Shown here one piece after another: positions 22,966 through 37,800 of a stretch of 64,000 bases of DNA. Under the pieces are notes generated by a model. It had not been told where the DNA came from. It did not search any database and saw only the letters and a program-made list of their open reading frames with translations. Source of the DNA: Hyaloscypha bicolor E. Taxonomy: Eukaryota > Ascomycota > Leotiomycetes > Helotiales > Hyaloscyphaceae. The translations under genes and the position numbers were made by a program. The stretch's first letter is position 1. Each line of letters starts with the position of its first letter. The DNA lies in assembly GCF_002865645.1 (NCBI RefSeq), contig NW_020194691.1:248001-312000 (forward strand), in the 5' to 3' direction.

Positions 22966-25900
22966 ATATTAATAATTATTTATTTAAAATAGAATTTTGG
23001 AATAAAATATAATAATACCCGGAATTATAGAATCTATTTTTTGAATTATATCTATTTAAAATACTTTAATTAATATAGTAATAGTTTAGATCTTTCCTTT
23101 TTAGTTTTAGTTTCAAGTCTAATTATTAAAGGGTTCTTATTATTTCTTTAATTAATACAGGAAATTTAATAAATAGAAATTTAATAATAATTATATATAT
23201 AAAAGGCAATTATAGAATAAAGCAATTATTAATTTATTTACTATTTCCTTTCGATTTATAAACTATAAATCTTCTTATTAGCAGGGTATTTTCTTCTATA
23301 ATTACCGTTTAGTAGCTACAAAATCGTTTCTTATAATATTTTAAGGAAACTATAATTATTCTAAATTTCTTCTATTATATAATATACCTGATTTTCTTTT
23401 ATATAAACCAACTATAATTGATTTATTCGGTCCTATTTAGAATAGAAGCGTTTTTTTCCTTTAATATTCCTATATTAGCTTTTGATATTAGTAGAAAAAG
23501 GCAGTTTATAAAATCTGTCAAACTTCTAATTCTGGTACTATTTATAATATCTTTAGATTATTTCCAGTTTCTAATAATATTATTATTTTACTATCTAAAT
23601 AAAGAAAGAAATAGCTAAATACCTATTTAAAAGTTATCTATAAAAGATATAATATCGAAATACCTTCTTATAACTCTTTAAAATCTATAATTCGAATAAT
23701 TATAAATATTATTATATAGAGGCGGTTATATTTACTATAAAACGGAAACTGGATTATTCCAGTATTATAAAAGAAAATAGTAATTCCTATAATTACTAAA
23801 AGGCTCGATTTTGAAATTTATTATAAGTTTTCCAAGACTATAATTCCAGAATAAATAATATAGTATTTTGGATATCCGAATAATATTATAAACTTCCTTA
23901 ATATAATAATTATAGCCTGTAATAGACTTATTTACTATATTTAAAGCTATAATATTATAAAATTAAAATCTATTTTTCAGGTATTATTATTTTAATAACT
24001 TCTATTATAATAGATATTATTAAATATAATATCCTATAATAACTTGTCTCTTTTAATTATATATTTATAGTTTCTTATTAATCCTATTAAATAAAAGCTT
24101 ATAGTTTAATAATCTGATTTTCGATTATTAATTTAATATCTTTTAATTCTTAAAATATATTTCTAATTAAAAATTATAAACTTAAATAATATAACTTGAT
24201 TTATATCTTTTCTAATCGGCTTTTTATTCTAAAGAGATATTAATATTCTATTATTATATATACTAGTAAAATTAATTATAAAAGTTATAAAAGAATTATT
24301 TTATAGAATTTCACTTATAAATATTACTAAAAATAATATATATATAAATGATATTAGTATAAACTAGTCGGCTTTTTTTAATAATATACTAATATATTTG
24401 AATATAAATATAAAAATTATAAATTATATTAAAAACCTTATAAATATATATTAAAATTCTTTTAATAATATATTTCTAACTTTATATAGGAATTATTATT
24501 TTCTAGTTTATAAAATATATATATTATAATAGCTATAGGCTCGGCCCTTAAGAAATAGGAATTCCAGGCTTATAAACTTTAAATATTATAAAATATTATT
24601 AATTCCGATAATAACTTTATTAGTTATATAGAACTTATACTTTTAGGAAATTATATTCTATACCTGAATCGAATTATAATAGAAATAAATAAAGTTTATA
24701 GGCTTCTTATAATGAAAGCAGAAAATAATTAATTATTTTATTATATTTTTCCGATCTTAAAAAGAATATAAAAAAAGAAGAATATAATATTAATATATCT
24801 CGAAAAGAGAAAGTAATAGAATACAAGCCAGGAAATTATAGATATTAAAAAGAAATTAATATATTTAAAAAAGTAGTAAATAAGCTAGAGAATTATAGAA
24901 AGAATACAGGAAGTTATAGAGAATAAAATTAGTATATTTCGAGATAACTAGATAGTAAAATATAAGTTAAAAAGAAGAGAGTATTAAAAAGAAAAATATA
25001 GTTTAAAAACGGATATATGGGTTTTTTTCTAGATTATTTAGTTTTATTAATTAACTTTTATTAATAATAGAAAAATACCGAATTTTATAGAATATTTCTT
25101 TTTATTTTTATCTATAATTAATAAATATTCTATTTATAACTCTAATTAGTTAAAGCGAAAATATCTAATTAATAATAAATAGCCTAATATTAAAAGAGTA
25201 ATAGTAGTAGTTAGATTTAATTATTCCTATTTTAATAGAAATTACTAATATTAAAACTTAATATTTTACGATTTTATTCTATTAGGAAATAGTATAAATT
25301 ATTTCAAACTCGATTATAAAAGGGGTTTTAGTATTAATAAGATATAACGGAATTTATATAATATAAATATATAACTAATTAATTATATAAAACTTTCCAA
25401 ATACTAATATTCTATAATACTTGCCTAAATCTCTATATTTTTTTCTATATTAAATCCAGTCTTTAAATATATTAAAGGATTTAGATATCTCAAAAATATA
25501 TTAAAGTTCTAAAGAGATTTAATAGTACGATTCGAGAGCTCTAAGAAAATAAATTAGAATTCTGCCTAATATAAGAATCCAGCTAAATTTTTTCCAATTT
25601 CCAAATTAAATCCAGAAAAGAAAATTACTATAGAAATAAATAAAAAGTATACTAGTATTATTAATAAAGGTTCTTTTAATATATATTTGGATTCGAGTTT
25701 TCTTTTAATAATAGATATATTAGTAAGTCCGGATCTAACTAAAGCTATATTAAAATAATCTTATAAGTTTATTAATAATTTCCTTTATCTATATCCGGAT
25801 ATAATTACTTATATAATATAAAATATATTAGACTAATTCGGTATATTCGAGCCAGAATATTTAGTTCCAACTATATTAAAAAGTTTATTAAAATAAAATT

Positions 25901-28900
25901 TTCTTATATCTTATAAAGAATTAAATTCCGAAATCGGCTCTTAAAAAACAATTTTTATATAATTCAAAAATATTTAAATAGTATATAGTTTTGCCCTAAA
26001 TGCTTATATTTAATAAATAAATAATATAGAAGAATCCAAGATATTATTAATTCGAATAATATATAAATTCAGAAATTCTAGAAGTTCGAATTCCAGCTAT
26101 AGCTAATATAATTATATATAACTAGAAAAAGATATTTGCAAATTGAGTCTATAATAAAGCCAGGACTTTTCTAGTTATAAGTCCAGTTTATCTAAAAAAC
26201 AGAAAGTTTTAGCTAAATAGAATAGATATAAAATATATTCTAATTAATTTTATAAATAGAGATTTTTTATAAATTTTATTAAATAAAATAATAAAATTAA
26301 AGAATTATATATTTTAGTTTTAAAATTAATATATTTAATGAATTCTTAATCTTATAATAGGCTATTTAAACTTTATAAAAAATTAAATTTCTAAGTCTAT
26401 TTTTTAATATATTTAGATTCAATTATTTATATAGCTATAAAATATATAATTTTTAAATATAAAAGATATATATATCTTTTATAAGCTTTTTAAACCCTTA
26501 TTACTGAAATATATATAGGATTCAGAAATAGTATTATATTTTCTCTTATTTAAGCTTATATTAGTAAATAATTCTCTTTAATAAAAAATTCTATTTATTT
26601 ATTCTTATATTACCTATATTCTCAGTTCTTAAAGCTAGTACTAAAAAGAAATCCCTATAATATATAACTTCTAGGAGAATCTTATTATAACTCTCTAATT
26701 TATATTTTATTAAGGAAAGTTATTATTGGAATATTAGTAATTTTATATATTAATAAAAGTAAATTATATTTGAGAAGTCTTATTATAAGAGATACTAATA
26801 CTATAAAACAGATATTATTATAAGTAAGCTATTCAAGTATATTAATAAAAAATAAAGTAATTTTATCTAATATAATAATTATAATTTTAGTAAAACCTTC
26901 TAGTAGATATAGTTTCGGTTTAAGATATACTTTAATAAAACCCTATTCGATTACCTTATATAAATATATAGAAATATATATCTAAAAAGGAGAATAGTTA
27001 TATATAAAACGGGATCCCGGCTAGTTAATATTAAACCTTATTATACTAGTAAATATCTCTGAATTAAAAACTAATATAAATAGAAAATATCTGAGATAAA
27101 TTTAATATAAGTAATACTATTTTTAATTATATTGGAATATCTTAGGCCGTTTTTGGCTAAGGTTCTCGATTTTATATAGTTTTTATATTTCGATTTAGGG
27201 CTTCTTATTTATTTGGTACTAGATATATTCTAGCCTTAATATTTTAAAGATATTATTAGAAAGGCATATTAGGCTAACTTTTAAAAAAGAGATATTATCT
27301 TAAGCTATAAATATACTATAATACAAATAAAAACAAGTCCGCCTGTTTTATATAAAATATATAAGAAGATATATTATTTTTATAATATCTATCCAGATAT
27401 AGTTCGATATAACTGGATACTAGATATTTTCAAATCTGGAATGAAATATTCTTATCTCCGTTATAAAGCTTTTTAGTAATTCTTTAAGTTCTTAGAAAAG
27501 AAGAGAATAGAGGTTATAATAATATAATTCTATAGATCTCTTAAATTTCCCGGTTTTAAAGATATACTAGAGAGTATATTTTATTATATAAAGTAATTAT
27601 ATAGGTATATTATAAGTTTGGAGCCCGGACGAAAAATTTATACCAGGTTATATATAGGATATACTATATATAAAAGCGAGAGAGAAAAGTATAATAGATT
27701 ATAATTATCTGGTAAGTTCTTTTCTTTTATTTCTTAGGATTTGACTAACTGGAATTAAAAGGCAAGAAAGGAATTAAAAAATACTCGGCTATATTTCCTA
27801 ATATTTCTATAGATATATAGTAGATTAATCCGGATATAGTCTCCGAATCCAAAGTCTTATAGACTTTTATCCCTCTCTATTAATAAAGCAGTCTCTTCTG
27901 GAATACGAGAATACTAATAGTACCCGGATGAGCTTCTTATACCTTAAATGAGATAATAGGCTAGATAAAGTATACCGGTTAATATAGCTATCTGAGTAAC
28001 TTTAAAGTACCTTCTATTTAGCTAGCCACCTTTATAAACAATACTAATGCCTTAGGCTTTGAGATAATATACTTGCTTCCGAAAATTACAGCTTGTCCTA
28101 TAATTAGTAGCTAGGGCAGAAGAAAGCAAATAGGAAAACGGGAAAAAGAGAAACAAATACAGACTTATATAAAAGATATACCAGATATATAATTAGGGCT
28201 TTGATATATTACTAGCTTCCCGACTATTATATATAAAAGAAGTATAATTATTAAGGAAAAGTTTGAATAACATTTATTTCTATATAGTAGAAAACTTTAT
28301 ATACCGGAATAACTTTATAGTTTTAGGGTCTTAAATCTCTATTATATAAATCTATAAAGTTATAATTAATTTACTATTATTTTTTAGCTATTTCTTTATA
28401 AAGGTTTAATTTATAATAAAAAAATACTTTTATTATAATTATATTATTAATTATTTTATTAATAGTATTAAAAGCCCTTTTAATTATTCTATTCTATTTT
28501 ATTATAATTATTGGCCTGTTTCCGAAATTCGGGATTATTATATAAAGCTTTTATTAAGAAAGAATATAATTCTAAGGTTTGAAAATATAAAATATAAGGA
28601 AATTTATATATTGAATTTATTCGAATAAAATAGAAAATATATAAAATATTAAATATTATAATAAGCAAAAATGGCACTTATATAATATAGTAATTATAAT
28701 TATATTAATTATAAAATATTATATATTATATCAAATTTATATAAAATATAATATTCTTTTAGAAACTTTTATAAATAGCTATAATATTAAACTATTACTA
28801 TATAATTATTTCTATTTCTATTTCTATTCTAATTATTATAATTAGGTCCTATATAAATAAAGCCTGTATTTCTATAATTTTTTATTATAACCTTTATATA

Positions 28901-29900
28901 TCTTATTATACTTTTTTTTACTTGTAATTCATTTTATAGCTATAATAAAACTATAGCAAATTTCAATTATTTAATTATATAATAACTATACTACTATTTT
29001 ATTAAATAAAGAGCTTTATAATATATTTGAAAAAGTATAAACTATATTAATTAGACTAGAAATAGTTATAATTGGGCCTATATTAAAAAGATATAAAAAT
29101 AAAAAGACTAGTTCTAAAATACTAGATAGAGATTTTTCTAAAATAATTTCTTTTAATTATAGGCTCGAAGATTTGAGATCTCGATTCTCTAAACTAAATA
29201 CTTTAATAAATACCGGATATAAGCTATATTTTTTTCTTTTATACTATAGCCTTTTTACTATTAAAGCTCTAAAAGATTCAATTAAATACAAGATTCTTAT
29301 ATTTTATAAAAGCTATATTAAAAGCAATCTAAAATACTTTATAATAGAATACTAATTACCGGAAATAGATATAAAGAAAAATATTAAGTTTTTAATTAAA
29401 AGTACTTTAAATATATTTATTATTTTATATAAACGATTATTATATTTATAAATAGTCAAATAATAATATTAGAAAGTATTTAAGAATTGAAAATTTGCTA
29501 GTTTGAAATATATATTATATTATTAGCCAAATTAAATTCTAATTAAATTAATATAATATTAATTATTTAATAACTTATATTATAAATAATAATTGTTTCT
29601 CTTTTATATATCTTATTAACCTGAATATTAGAATAAATTCTAGTTTGTATTTAGTAAACTTTATAAATAAAAGAATAAAATACAAATATATTATATTATT
29701 ATATTTTTGAAAAAACCCGAAATAATATAATATTCCATTTAAAACTATTAAGAATAATATTAATAAATTAAAGAAACGAATAAATTTCCAAATATTTCTG
29801 CTTTATTTCTAGAATATTATTAATATTATATATTATATTAGAATCCGTTATATTATTTAAAATAATAAAGATAATTGGAAAAAGAAATTATTCCGAATAG

Positions 29901-30197
29901 TATAAAAAGAAAACTATAATAAAACAAAAACCCATATAAAGTATATTAGAATATAAAACATAACTTAATAGTAAATTAATAAATTAAAAGTATAAATAGT
30001 AAAATATAATAGTATATAATATATAAAAGCTTAATTAAATAAATATTAAAAAGAGATTATTTTCTAGAACTATAGAAAAACCAGCTTTCTTATATAATTT
30101 CTATAAATTATATATAAAAGACTATAGTATTTATTATATAATTAAAACCTTAAAATTACCAAAATAATATAATTTTTGGAAAATATAATCTACTATA
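29901..30197 (-). repeat. 3' LTR of Gypsy copy 1
   Basis: It matches 42715-43012 along its whole length (shared words include AACTATAATAAAAC, TATATAATATATAAAAGC and ATTAAATAAATATTAAAAA). In the sense direction it starts TATAGTAG and ends with a TTATA-type end; typical TG..CA ends would become TA..TA under RIP. Its edges are estimated by alignment with the other three copies. Confidence 0.85.
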
Positions 30198-30249
30198 CTA
30201 TATTTGATTTCCTATTTATTTATACTTGTTTTTTAAATATCAAAAATAA

Positions 30250-33000
30250 TAGAAAGATTCTATTTAGAATTCGAAATAATAAAATAATCGGAATTCTCAT
30301 TTATTAGCTAATTTAATTTCTTTTTAATATATCTAAAATAAGATCTATTACTCTTAAATAGACTTATTTTATATTTCCGAACTTATTTAAAAGCAATTCG
30401 AACCCGTTTAATTATATTCTTATATCAAATCTAATATAATTCTTTATATTAATTAGTATCTGCTTTTAACTATTATTTAATTTCTGCTTTTATTATTAGA
30501 TATTAAAAAGGCTTATTATAGTAAATTATATTATAAATTATATTAATATATTTTAAATAAATAGCTTCTTCGAATTTTATATTATTTGTAATATCCTTAA
30601 ATCGACCTTTAATAAAAGAAAAAAGCTCTAAATAAAAGGCTTTAATAACCTTATAAAAGATTTCATTTTTATATATTCTATTTTTAATAATAACTAAATT
30701 TATTAAAATTATAATAAAAGATCTATTAAATAGCAAATTATTATTAAATTATTCTTTGGTTTTTATATTATTCTAAAATTATTATTTATTTATAATTCCA
30801 GATTTATAAATTATCTAGCTAAAGGTATTTATTTATCTAGTTAAATAGATTATATTCGGAATCTTTTCTTCTATTACCTTTAATAAATACTTGTTTATTT
30901 CTTTAATTACTTCTGGCTTAAAATTATTAGAAATAAAAAAATAATTAATATTCTTAAAGAACTTTTTACTAAAAATAATAACCTTTTTATAATTTATAAG
31001 AAAAATATAGCTAATATTTCGATATTTTTTATTAAAATAGAATTTATTATTTAAAGCTTTAGTAATAGCCAGATCTTTAATATTACTTTTATATTAATTA
31101 TAATTAATATTTCCAGAAATATAATATCGGATTAGCTAAGAATAAATAATTAGATAAATAGAATACTTGTTTAATATCTTATAAAATCCGAGCTATATTA
31201 ATAAATCTACTATTAAAAGTTAAAAAGCTAAAATAAAATAGCTATTATTTAGATTTCTATATTTTATTATATTATTTTTTCGGAAATAGAATTATAATAT
31301 TTCTATTTCCTATATTAAAAACTTTTAAATATTAAGCTTTTTAATTTATTTCAGGTAATTCTTTTTATAAATATAACTATTTATATTCAGATTAGTAATA
31401 CCAGATTCAGAAATAGAAACTATAATATTGAATTAAAACTATAGATTTGAATAGAATTAATCGAAAATATAGTATTTAGATTTAGATTTTTTAATTTCTT
31501 GGATTTTAAAAAAGAAATCTTATATTTCTTTATCTATTCAAGTAATAGAAATATATTTCTTGCCTTTAGTAATTTTATAAATTTTAATAACTAGCTTTAA
31601 AATATCCTTAATATTATTAATATCTCTTATATTAATAAAAAGAATATTTATTAGCTATTAAATATATATTATATAAAAAGGTTTAAGGAATCTATTAATA
31701 ATTCTATAATATTCTCGTTTATAAATGAGTTCCAAAATACTATTATATATTTTCTTAAAAATATATTTATTCTATTAAGTAAATATTAACTTCTATTTAG
31801 CTAATATTTTACAAATATACTAGATACTATTAAGTTTTCCGGATTTAATATTTTTGGTTTTTCGCTTTTCGCTTTTTAGTTCTGGATATAAATATAAAAG
31901 TCTTTCTAAATAATATTTTTTCTTTTAAAATAGAAGATTCCTTTTTACTTTCCTTTTTATTTTCTTCTATTTTACTAGTTTTATATTTGAATTAGTATTT
32001 AGATTTTTACTATTTTTCAGGAATTTTAGGCTTAATTTATTTCTATTTTTACTAAATTCTTCTTATCTAGTTATATTAGTTCTATTAATCTTATTAGTAG
32101 ATTTATTACCAGACTATATTAAATTAGTTCTATTCTTATTAGCTGGATCCGATTAAATTAAAATTGAAATTATAATAGAAGCCTATTTTTTAGATTTATT
32201 TCAGAAAATAGAAAAAGGCTTATTATTATAAATTCTTTTAATTAGAATTTCGGAAATATTAAAAGTATATTATTTAGCTTTAAAAATATTAGCTAATAAT
32301 AGTTTAAAAACCAATTCTTCAGATTTCGAAATAATTTTAATATACTTAAATACTTTAATAATATCTAATTTAATAAATATATAAATATATAAATATTTCT
32401 TATTTTTAATATATTCCAAAATAGCTTTATTAATTAACTAAATAGCTTTATATATTAAAGCTTTTATTTTAAAAAAGAAATATAATATTTTATAAATGTT
32501 TTTATTAAAGTTATTATAAATATTATTAATATATTAGCTAAAAGCTTTATTATATAATATAATTCCATTTTAATTTTTAGTTTCTAGACTATTTACTATA
32601 GTCTTAATTTTATTAAGCTTTTTTTATTTATCTTTAGAAATACTTTTAATAATATTCTCAAACTCTTTATTATTAGCTTAATAGTTCTTTAATTTCTTTT
32701 TAGTTAATTCTAGTCCAGTTCTGTTTCTAATAAAGGTTTTCTATTTTAAAACCTTATTATATATATTATTTAGCTTATCTAGAATATTTGTATTAAATTT
32801 AATAATTATAGTTATTTTTTCTAGTATTAGTAGGCCTTTTATAATTATTCAAGCTTTTTTAATATTTTAAACTTTAATATTATTAATTTATAGGCTTTTA
32901 ATAATATTATAGCTTATAAAAACTAGCTATTATATTTTACTAGTTTAAAAAATCTGTTTTTTGGCTATTTTGCTATTTTTAAAGAAATTATATAAATATT
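30250..33000 (-). pseudogene. Accessory reading frame of Gypsy copy 1, decayed, unrecognised
   Basis: This is the copy-1 equivalent of 51.5-54.2 kb. The best-preserved part is a 77-codon open stretch on the minus strand at 30503-30736 (IYKNEIFYKVIKAFYLELF, then KGRFKDITNNIKFEEAIYLK). Its counterpart in copy 2 reads the same with scattered stops, so the frame was coding before RIP. It lies between pol and the 3' LTR. I do not recognise the protein. Confidence 0.5.
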
Positions 33001-34859
33001 ATTAATATAATAATTATAAATTATAAAATTAAAGGTTTTTAAAATTATAAGAATTTCTTTTAAATATTTTCTAAAATAAAAAATAAATTAAAATAGACTT
33101 GAATTATATAAAAATATTATATATATTCGAGTTTTTCTTTTTTCTAATAAAAAAGCAAAGCTAAAATAGTAATATATATAATAAAAAAAGTAGATATAAT
33201 AATTAGATATATTTAAAATAATATAATTATAAATTAGAAATAATTATAAAATATAAAATATAAAATTAGACTTTTATTATAAAAAAGAATATAAATATAT
33301 ATATTTAAGGAAATATAATTTAGGAAATAATTAAGGCAAGTTAAATTAAATAGTAATAATAGAAAAATAGAAAGATAATATAATAGATATATAAATATAA
33401 TAATAGTATTTAAAATATTAGAATATAAAAAAAAAAAAAAAAATTTTATAATATAGATATATTCTAATTTTTTATTTATTCGAAAATATTTCTATTAATT
33501 TAAAGAATAATATAAAAGAAGGCAAATAATATAGGAAATATATAAAAGATAAAATATATAAATATATTAAAGATATTAGAAAAATAAATATTAGTAAAAA
33601 GAAATTAGAATAATAGAATTAAAAAATAGTTTAAAATAAAATATTATATTTTCTAAAACTAATTTATATCTTTTCCAAAAACTAATTATATTTATTTAAT
33701 ATTTATTAAAATTAATTTTATATAATATAAAACTATTTAATTAATTAGGATTTTAAAATAATATTTATATTTATAAAGATAATATTAAAAATATTAAAAG
33801 TTATAGAAAAAAGAACTATAAAATAATATAAATAGAATTTATAATATTATTATTAAATTTAAAATAGTTAATATTAAAATTAATATAGAATATAGAGAGA
33901 TTAGATATTTTAAATTAATATTAAAAATATAGAAATTATTTAGATAATATTTAATAATAAGAAATAAATTAATAATAAGAATTAATAAATTATATTAGCT
34001 TTTTAAAGAAATAATTAATTTCTAGTAATAAAATAATATTATAATTAAAAAAAGAGTTCTATATAAAAAAAGTTCTTTTTATATAAAAATAGAAATATAT
34101 AATATACTAATTAAGCCTTAATATAAGTTTTAAAAATAATTATAATTATATTAAAAAAAAATAGGTTTTTTAATATAAAATAGACTTTAAATAAATAGAT
34201 TTAGTTTATCTAATATTTAAAAGATTTCTAGAATTATATATTATTAAACTCTTTTAGAAATAACTATTAGATCTAATAAGGTTTTTCTTTTCTTTTATAG
34301 GGCTTCTAGTTAGCTATTTCGTTTATATATAACCTTTATTTAGGAAATTTATTTAAATATTATATATAAATTTATAATAGTAATTTAAATTAAAATCGAA
34401 ATTTATAAATATTATAATTAAGCTTTAAATTAATATAAGCTATAAAAATAGCTAGTTAAAAAAATAAATAAAGCTTTTAAAAGATTTCCTATTTAGTAAA
34501 AAATATATAAAAGGCTTTTTTTTTATTTTTTATTTTTATATATAATTATTATTTATATTATAAAAACTTTTTAAAAAATATTATAGTTCGAAATTAAAAA
34601 TCTATAAAATAATCTTTTAATTTCTTATTTATTTTTACATTAAAAAAAATATTTTATATTTAATTTCTAAAATCTAATAATAGAATCTTATATTAAAAAT
34701 ATTATTTAATAGTAATAATTAGATAATAATAAGAAATAAGTAATAGTAAGATTTATTTAATTTCCAGAATAGTAATCTAATAATAATATTTTCTAAAAGC
34801 TATAAATAATAATTAAAAGAAAAAAATAAAAAATATATAAAGAATTAAAGGTAATAAGC

Positions 34860-37800
34860 TTTAATTCAGGTTAAAAAGAGTTTCTATTATTAAATACTTT
34901 CTTTTAATTTTTTATAAAAGAGATATATTTTATTCTTTTTAATTCTAATAATTTTAAAATATATATAATAATATTAATAGCTTTTTTAATCTCTTAAATA
35001 CTATTTTATTTATAATATTCTATAATTATTTCTTTTTCTAATTTTATATTTATTTTAAAATATTTATTTATAAAAATATATTTATTATTAATTTTGTTTT
35101 TAGAAAAATACTAGAATCTATTTCTTTTAATAAATTATTTAAATTAATTCCTAATATATATTTTTTGGAATATAATACTATTAAGCTCTTTTAATATATA
35201 ATATTCTTTTAATTAATTTATATATCTTATTTTATATAGGCCAAACTAGTAATATAATAGTTTTATATTTTTTAACTTATTTTAATCTATTAATTTAATA
35301 TTATATATAAGAATTAGATTTTTTTTAGAAATTGGTTTTAAATAAATCTAGTAAATAATATTAAATTATTTCTTTCTCTTTTAATATCTTTTATTTTTTT
35401 TAATTCTGGCTTTTTTAATATTTTTATTTCTTATTTATATTTACTTTATATATATTTTTAAAAGTATTTTTCTATTATAAATTTTATTTTATTTAAATAT
35501 TTTCCAGATTAAAAAATATATTTTTATAAATAATATAGCTTTTTTATTATAAACTATATAAAAAGAAATAAATCCAGTTAATTTATATATAATAATAAAT
35601 TTACCTAAGGCTTTTTTTTATTTATTATAAATATAATAAATATTTAAATAATTAATTAATATTTTCTTTTAATTATATTATTTCTTTTAGAATTATAAAT
35701 TAAAATAATAATTCTATTAATTTCTAGCTTATTGAGTTCCTAAATTATTATTTCTTTAAATTCCGATTTATTATTTACTTTAAATTATCTAAATAAATTA
35801 TATTTATAAATAATTTCTTTTTAAATAAATTTAATAATCTTTTTACTAGTTAGATTCTTTAAAAGTCTAGCTTTAATCTATTTCGAGAAATCATTTTTAA
35901 TAATAACTAATAAATTATATCCTTTATAATCTAGTAATTTAATTATATTAATTCTAATATAATAGAAAAGAAATATAGCTTTTATTAAATATAAAGCTTC
36001 TTTTTATCTTTTTTTACTTTTATATTAATAGACTTTATAGATATTAATATACTTTTATATATAATTATAGTAATCTTTCTAATAATAATAGCTGGCTATT
36101 AAATAAAAAGTATTTTTCTTTCCGGTATATTTAATCTTATTATATAGCTTTTTAATAATAATTTTTCTTTACTTTAAATTATTAATAATAAATCGAAATA
36201 AATATATTTTAGATATTATTTTCTATAATAATTAATTTCTTATATTATAATTTAAAGCTTTTTTATTTAATTTTTAAAACTCGGTTTTAGATACTTTTTC
36301 CGATTTAAAAAGTATTATAAAATATTATTCGAAATAGCTATTATTTAAGAAATCTAATAAAATAATCGGGTTATTAAATAAAATATAGAAGTTAGTATTA
36401 TTATTTATTATTTTACTAAAGGTTATATATAAAAGGCTATAGCCTTTACTATATAATTTCCGAATATTATTATTTTTTAATATTATTAATTTGCTTCTAG
36501 ATATAATAAGGCTTTAATTATTAATTTCTAGTAACTAAATACTATTATTTAAATATCTAATAAAGGTTTCTGGAATTTAATTTCTTAAAATAATATTATA
36601 TAACTAAACCGGAACTACTTTTTTTAATTAAACTTTTTATTTAATAGTATTAAGCTTTATTACTAATTATTTATTAATATTCTTATTATTTTCGATATTA
36701 CTTTTTTACTATAGATATTTCAATAATTTATTAGTAATAATATACTTGATTTCTTTAATATATTTAATTTTAAAATTAAATAATTAAATCTATATTAGCT
36801 AGTAAATAATTAGAGCTCTAGGAAAATCCATAACTACTTTATTTAGCTATATAACAAATATATTAATATCTAGTTTAAAAATAAAATAAATTCTATATAA
36901 CTAGAATTATACTTTCTATAAATACTTTACTAGCCTTCGGTATTCTCTTTTAATAATATTATATTTCTATTTAATAATATTTCAAATTCCAGATTTATAT
37001 TATATAATTTTCTTTTTTCTTTTATTATTATATTAACTAAGAATTCTATCTCATTTATCTAGGCTAATATTTATTACTAATATAATTATTTCCTGATTTT
37101 CTAATAGATTATAATATAATTTATAAAATATTAAAATAATAATAAGCTTTTTTTAAAACATTTATATAATTAATATTTATTTATTATTCTAATTCTATAT
37201 TATATCTTTTCTTATTAAATAATAAATAGGTTTAATAATAACTATAAAGCCTTTAATCCAAATATAATAATAAATAATAATTCTAATAAATACCTTAGTT
37301 TTAGTTATATTATTATAATATTTCTATTTTAAAATCTTAATAATTCCTGAGCTTAAAAGGCTTCTTTTAAGTATTCTATAAATAAAACTAATAATAATTA
37401 TACTATTATAATAGAATTATAATTTTTTTTTAATACTAGTTCTGGTTTATTTAATTCTATTTAAGATTATATTTAGGTTTTAAAGGTATTTAAATATAAA
37501 ATATCGAATACCGGATAAAATAAACTATTTATTATAGTCTATATAACGTTTCTTAATTCTAATATTATTAATAAATAGTATAGTAATTTTGGGAAATAAA
37601 TTCTTTAGAATAGTTATAATAATTCATATAAATTATATAATAGAATTAGTAGCTTTTTAAGGTAATATAATTATTTTTAATAGTTCTAGGAATATTATAA
37701 ATATAATTAAATTTCTATTATAAATATTTAATATAAGTTAATTATATTCGAAAAAGAAATTAATTAAAAAAATATAAATATATCTAGTAAATTCTTTTGA

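Larger units (their letters stand above)
14701..29900. other. RIP-type AT-rich debris, no intact genes, element families unresolved
   Basis: Almost all bases are A or T; CA and TG dinucleotides are rare while TA abounds, the expected product of CpA to TpA change on both strands. Open frames above 60 codons are few and low-complexity (for example 23418-23618 plus, 28489-28677 minus, 29173-29355 plus). Some stretches still read like decayed coding DNA: 14.7-15.0 kb, 24.2-25.0 kb (Lys/Glu-rich, coiled-coil-like), 25.6-26.1 kb and 27.1-28.3 kb, the last with more remaining G+C than its surroundings. I could not assign them to transposon superfamilies. No match to the 29.9-64 kb Gypsy family was found here. 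Confidence 0.7.

Noticed and set aside
23418..23618. Open frames in AT debris (also 28489-28677 and 29173-29355)
   Set aside because: They are low-complexity, rich in Ile/Leu/Phe/Lys from A/T codons, with no domain or convincing start; expected by chance and from transposon remnants.
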